DNA of 64,000 bases from Cryptomeria japonica. Lineage: Eukaryota; Streptophyta; Pinopsida; Cupressales; Cupressaceae. The first letter of the stretch is position 1. Each line of letters opens with the position of its first letter. The notes below the pieces were generated by a model that saw only the letters and a program-made list of their open reading frames with translations, was not told the origin of the DNA and ran no database searches. Position numbers and translations under genes: made by a program. This document shows positions 59,588 through 64,000 of this stretch, piece after piece. The DNA lies in the NCBI RefSeq assembly GCF_030272615.1, contig NC_081414.1:525985137-526049136 (forward strand), written 5' to 3'.

Positions 59588-59728
59588 AAAGGTTCAACTC
59601 TAGGCCTTGTGCTCACTTCAATTTACACAACTAAGGGAATGTTTTGAAATGGTAGAAATTAATTTAAAAAAAAAAAACCATAAATCAAGAACTAACTACA
59701 TAATTTAACTTTTAGGTAAAACCCTAGA

Positions 59729-61919
59729 ATGGCTAGAGGAAGATGAAGAGGAAGAGGAAGGGGTAATGGAAGACGTACTACCACTAGGAGACAAAGGGAA
59801 GCCAACCATGAGGAAAACCATGAAGAAAACCGTGAAGAAAATCGTGATGAAGACCATGAAGGGGATCAACATAACCCAGGAAATAATGAAGATGGGGTTG
59901 AGGCTATAATCAACCTTCTAACCGAACAAAGAGATAAAATCAACTTCTTGGAACAGTCAATGCAGGACCTTAGGGCAAGGCAGAATGACATTGAGAATTG
60001 AAGTGGTACTGAAGATGGAAACCCTGGTAGCAATCAAGGGAATATGATGGGCAATAGAAAAGAAAATAACATATTGGAACTCTCCAAGGACTTAAAGAAA
60101 ATCACCCCTCCTAAGTTCAATGGGAGGCAAATTGGTGAAGGAGCTGAGAATTGGTTAAATGAAATGGAAAAGTATTTTGAACTAAGGGATTTTAGCGAAA
60201 CAACCAAAGCCTTATGGGGTTCCTATCAACTCACAGGGGAGGCAGCTAGTTGGTGGACCAACACCAAGGAGAAAAATGGGTATAGCAGGGATACAATCAC
60301 ATGGGATTAATTTGTTCACCACTTCCGAGAGAGGTGGCTCCCTCAATTGTTCTTTGATGAGAAGGTGACAGAATTCCATAACCTACGTCAAGGGCCCCTA
60401 TTAGTCCAACAATTTTGGGATAAGTTCGCCAAATTGCTTAAGTACGTACCAATGTACCAAAATGATGAAGAAGGCCAAGCGAGGAAGTTCATTTTGGGAC
60501 TAAATACCAACATAGGGGCAGAGGTCGACATGCATGGACCCAAAAACATGAACGAAGTACTTGAAAAGTCCCTAAGGCAAGAAAGGAAGATTCAAACACT
60601 AGCAGGGCAGAACTATAATGGGAACCACTCATTTAAAAGGAAACAGGAATTCAGGGGGAACACTAACTTCAACAAGAGTCAAAGGAATAATTCTTCCGAA
60701 AGAAGGCCACCCCCTAATCAATATCAGAGGAATGGAAATAATAATAACAATAATAACATGGGCAATAATAACAGAGGCAACTATAATAGGAATAACCAGC
60801 AAAACAAGATAACTTATCCACCCAGGGCCAATGAAACAAGAAATGATCCCCCTAGGAATCAAGGCAGGAGGGGTCCTCCAGGTGGATGCTTCATGTGTGG
60901 GGGAAACCATTTTGCTAGAGAGTGTCCCAGGATGCAAGGATAGATTAGGGCCAATCAACCCCAACATGGGCCCCAACAAAGGATTCATGCAGCAGTTAGG
61001 AACCGAAGAGGAAGGTACCAGAATGTTCCTGTGGAAACTACAGGTACACTATTTGAACAACCAATTTCAATTCTAATTGACACTGGGTCATCTGAATGTT
61101 TCATCTCACCTGAATTAGTAAGCAAATATGCATCAAAAGTTAATCAAATGGAGTCATCATGGACAGTTCAATATGGGGATAAGGCAACTAGGGAAGTAAC
61201 TAAGTGTTTGCCGAGGGCAAGGGTACAATTTCCTGAGTTTGAAACAAGGGTGGATCTCTATGTGGCACCCCTAGGATTATATGATATAATCATTGGAATG
61301 AGTTGGTTAACAGATCATCAAGCTAATGTAGATTGCTATAGCAAAGTTGTTGAATGTTTGGATGATGGAGGAAAAAGGGTCAAAATCCAAGGAAAGTTTA
61401 ATCCCATTAATATAGAAACCATATCAGCCATGCAATTAAAGAAGGAAAGAAGAAGAGGAGGCCTAATCTATATGGTTGAAATTGATGAAGGAAAAGAGGA
61501 AAATATCCCAACTTTTGAAAATACCCCTTTCTTAAAGGAATTCAAGGATGTATTTCCAGAAGAGTTACCCGGCTTACCCCCTAAAAGGTAGTTTGACTTT
61601 TCTATCAAAGTTCTACCGGGAGCTGAACCAGTATCAAGGGCACCTTACCGAATGAACACAACTGAATTACAAGAGCTCAAAATGCAATTAGAGGAACTCT
61701 TAGCTAAGGGATTAATAAGGCCAAGTGTATCACCATGGGGAGTGCCAATCTTATTTGTTAAGAAGAAGGATGGAACCTTAAGACTATGCATCGACTATAG
61801 GATGTTGAACAAGGTCACAATAAAGAATAGGTATCCCTTACCTCGCATAGAGGATCTTTTTGACCAAATGAAAGGAGTAGCAGTTTTCTCAAAGATAGGC
61901 CTCCGGTCAGGGTACCATC
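59729..61919 (+). pseudogene. Gypsy gag, protease and start of RT of element I, truncated
   Basis: One frame from MARGR at 59729 to 61919, broken only by stops (59744, 59999, 60308, 60941, 61589), all explicable as C-to-T changes of CGA, CAA or CAG. Order: Arg-rich and acidic N-terminus; gag core with PPKFNGRQIGEGAENWL (near 60107) and GEAASWWTNTK (near 60235); Asn-rich linker; intact zinc knuckle CFMCGGNHFARECP (near 60888); protease ILIDTGSSECF (near 61070); RT with [20 protein letters not shown] (near 61730) and [14 protein letters not shown] motif A reads [10 protein letters not shown] (near 61890), with Gly at the catalytic Asp. It then stops abruptly at element J. The usual partners (RNase H, integrase) lie outside. 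Confidence 0.9.
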
Positions 61920-62687
61920 TGTATATGGTGAAAATGGATAACAATAATAACGATATTGAAAGGCTAAATGAATTCAACCACAAAACCCTAGTCTAACAAC
62001 AACAAAGATCCACCATAACATATGAAGATTACCTAAGACAATGCAAATCAAACGAAATCACAAAGATTATACCATCACATGTCCAATAGGGTTTGGATCT
62101 CCATTCTTCCTATCTCCATTGATCTTGTTTGATGTATTTGCTCTCAGATTTTATGTGCACAAGAGCTCAACAAAGAACGGAATGTGGTTGCAAGTAGGAT
62201 CGCATATGCCAAGTAGTCAATTGATCAAGTAGTTAGGGTTTGATAATGAAGGAAACATCTCCTTATATAGAAGACACTATATGAAATGGAGGGATAAGAT
62301 TGAGAGGTGTAAAAGGAGGTCGGCTATGATTAGAGGGTAGGTAAAAGAAATAATAAAATAATGAAAGGGGTAGGTAGTGTATGAAATAAGAGATGAATGA
62401 CATGTGTCATGGGTAGAAAAGGTTAATGAATTAATTAAATAAATAAAGATTCATTTAATTAATAGTAGAAGTGGGATTAATTAAATAAATAAGATATTTA
62501 TTTAATTTAGAAAAAGGAAAATTTAAATAAATAAATGTATTTATTTAAATGAGAAATAAGGCTAGAAGAGGATAAATGAATTAATTAAATAAATAAAGAT
62601 TTATTTAATTAATAGAAGAATTAAGCTTAGATAATTAAATAAATAAAATATTTATTTAATTAGACTAGACAATTTTGGGTGTCTACA
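61920..62687 (-). repeat. 3' LTR of element J
   Basis: CTATATAAGG on the minus strand (62261-62270) is a likely promoter TATA box. AT-rich TTAATTAAATAAATAAA units fill 62430-62660, resembling those in the LTRs of D. Confidence 0.78.
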
Positions 62688-63091
62688 TTTTGCCCCTCTT
62701 TGAGACAATGCGGCTTGTCGCGTTGTTTCAAAGAAGATAATATGAACTGATACAGAGTTGCCCCAAGATGGGAATGATATGCCCCCTCGAGAGATTGGAT
62801 GAAAATGTGTGAAAAGACTGCAGACAATCTCTCGATAAGAAAGAGAGGCTAGAATGGACTGACCAGATAAAGTGACAGAGTCACGGGATAATGAAGACTA
62901 ACTCGGGAAATGAGGGCTAGGGCAGTCTATAAGATAGACCATGAGGGGAAAACATCCTCATTGTCATCTACACCTCCAAGAGATTAGAGTGCAGAGAGAG
63001 AAAAGAGCAGCAACAGTCAGCAGCGATGACTTTGGTTCACAGATTCGACCACGTTCGTTGATTCCAGAGGCCAACAGAGGCAGGAGAGCCA

Positions 63092-63620
63092 GTAAGTACC
63101 ACAAAACCTCCTTGTACTTTGATGCATTTATTGTTGTCATTAATGCATGCTAGGTAATGTAATAAATGCGTGTTTATGTCAGGAAAGCGCTTTTGTGTCC
63201 AAAAATGTGAATTTTTGTCTTCTAGGTCAAATCGACAGTTCTGTGATGAACATACGCTGTTGATTGGATAAGCTGTTGAGAGGATACACTCAAGCAGGTC
63301 CTCTAGGGAAGACTAGGATTGACAATTCTGTGATAGAACATATGTTGCCAATTAGGAAACTACTCAAGGAGATTCACTCAAGCATAGGTCCTAGGATAAG
63401 ATAGATCAAGGCACTTTGTGATGAATAGTAAGTACCAAGATATAGTACTTCATGATGAACAGGGAGTACTAAAATATGAGCAACACTTTGTGATGAACAG
63501 TGAGTGCAAATGTGAGCAGCACTTTGTGATGAACAGGGAGTACCACTAGGATAGAAGCAACACTTTGTGATGAACAGTGAGTGTCATTGGGATTGAGATG
63601 ATTGATTTGTGTGACTACAG
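63092..63620 (+). other. Probable leader intron of the PMD gene
   Basis: GTAAGTACC at 63092 is a near-perfect donor, and TGTGTGACTACAG ends at 63620, 12 bases before the first in-frame ATG of the PMD frame. An in-frame TGA at 63612-63614 shows coding cannot continue further left without splicing. The minisatellite at 63411-63590 would lie inside this intron. Spliced reading does not join the short frame at 62941 in phase, so the first exon is likely untranslated. Confidence 0.5.
63411..63590 (+). repeat. Minisatellite of about five units
   Basis: CACTTTGTGATGAACAGTGA with variants (AACAGGGAGTAC, AATAGTAAGTAC) recurs near 63411, 63448, 63484, 63521 and 63559, spaced 36-38 bases. Confidence 0.8.
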
Positions 63621-63632
63621 GAGTATTTGCCT

Positions 63633-64000
63633 ATGCTGGAGTCACGGGAGAGATTCCCATCGACTCAGAGGTTGCGACCTGAGTTGATAGCCGAGGACCG
63701 AGCTGCGATTGAGGCTATGGGATTGAGACATATTCTGTATGTGCCTGAGTTTCGGGTGAACATGGGATTGCTGACTGCACTGGCGGAGAGGTGGCACTTA
63801 GAGACTTGCATTTTTCATTTGCCGATGGGTGAGATGACAGTCACCCTGGAGGATGTATACAGGATTCTGCAGACACCGATCGATGGGGAGTTAGTACCCT
63901 ATGATCGAGACGGAGACAGGGATGCACTAAGACGAGTGTTTCAGGATCTAGGACTAGAGATGAGGGCAAGACATGTGGCATGGGATACGATGACATGGAT
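63633..64000 (+). CDS. Plant mobile domain (PMD) protein, N-terminal part, cut by the window edge
   Basis: From MLESRERFPS at 63633 the frame stays open for about 122 codons to the edge. The text LRHILYVPEF, LLTALAERWH, CIFHLPMGEMTVTLEDVY and TPIDG matches the conserved start of the plant mobile domain (Pfam PMD, the aminotransferase-like family including MAIN and MAIL1), where FHLP.GE.T.TL.DV and PIDG are signatures. PMD proteins occur both as host genes affecting silencing and meristems and as cargo of transposons. Here it lies antisense beside the 3' LTR of Gypsy element J, so transposon cargo is more likely than a host gene. GC content is clearly higher than its surroundings. Catalytic activity is not expected from the family. 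Confidence 0.8.
   Translation, partial: MLESRERFPSTQRLRPELIAEDRAAIEAMGLRHILYVPEFRVNMGLLTALAERWHLETCIFHLPMGEMTVTLEDVYRILQTPIDGELVPYDRDGDRDALRRVFQDLGLEMRARHVAWDTMTW

Larger units (their letters stand above)
61920..64000 (-). mobile_element. Ty3/Gypsy element J, nested in I, runs off the window
   Basis: The 3' LTR is 61920-62687 (768 bases), starting TGTATATGG and ending GTCTACA on the plus strand. On the minus strand the purine tract AAAGAGGGGCAAAA (62688-62701) abuts TGTAGACACCC. The left end interrupts the RT frame of element I directly after SGYH; CCATC (61915-61919) is the predicted duplication to look for beyond the window. Next to the purine tract, in antisense, lies a PMD frame (63633 onward). 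Plant Gypsy elements of the Tat group are known to carry antisense extra ORFs between pol and the 3' LTR, which this matches. Confidence 0.75.

Noticed and set aside
60618-60988. Frames overlapping the gag of element I on both strands
   Set aside because: They are shadows of the Asn-rich linker and zinc knuckle region.
62941-63153. A 70-codon frame as the first coding exon of the PMD gene
   Set aside because: Splicing at 63092/63620 would put the second exon in the wrong frame, so it is more likely untranslated leader.

Overview
This window is nuclear DNA from a seed plant. A large-genome gymnosperm (conifer-like) is my best guess, an inference from style: several-kb LTR retrotransposons stacked inside one another, almost no host genes, and degraded DYW-type PPR, plant-mobile-domain (PMD) and hAT sequences, all of which belong to plant genomes. 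I see no intact host gene. The only reading frame open as far as it can be followed is a PMD frame running off the right edge (63633-64000 +).

Layout. 1-2740: LTR relic, then an element fragment split by a likely solo LTR. 3850-7193: hAT transposase pseudogene with TATA box and leader. 7735-9690: array of short motifs in alternating orientation, partly duplicated, leading into an unrecognised ~860-codon pseudogene (9799-12377). 12600-12910: antisense Ty3/Gypsy integrase scrap. 13029-26476: non-coding LTR element F (minus), containing solo LTR G (16032-18306) and, inside its right LTR, near-identical-LTR element H (20764-26191). 27720-53442: a stack four levels deep: E contains D (28362-50780), which contains Copia element A (28922-48450, minus), which contains Copia elements B (30054-37756, minus) and C (42717-47629, plus). 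53448-58311: relics including a Gypsy 3' LTR start and a PPR-DYW pseudogene. 58312-61919: 5' LTR, gag, protease and start of reverse transcriptase of Gypsy element I, cut off by element J (61920 to beyond the window, minus), which carries the PMD frame antisense to itself next to its 3' LTR.

The nesting is read from sequence: eight insertions have matching 5-bp target-site duplications (TSDs) that rejoin the interrupted host. Hand-compared LTR pairs fit the nesting order: E, D and A differ by more than about 10%, B and C by about 4%, H by about 1%. Most stop codons breaking the old frames look like C-to-T or G-to-A changes, as expected for methylated, silenced DNA.

The least expected signals are chains of short hairpins in three unrelated non-coding places (about 890-1000, 7735-9440, 16225-16950), the unrecognised pseudogene at 9799-12377, and the antisense PMD gene with a probable leader intron at the right edge. 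All coordinates, alignments and divergences were worked out by eye.
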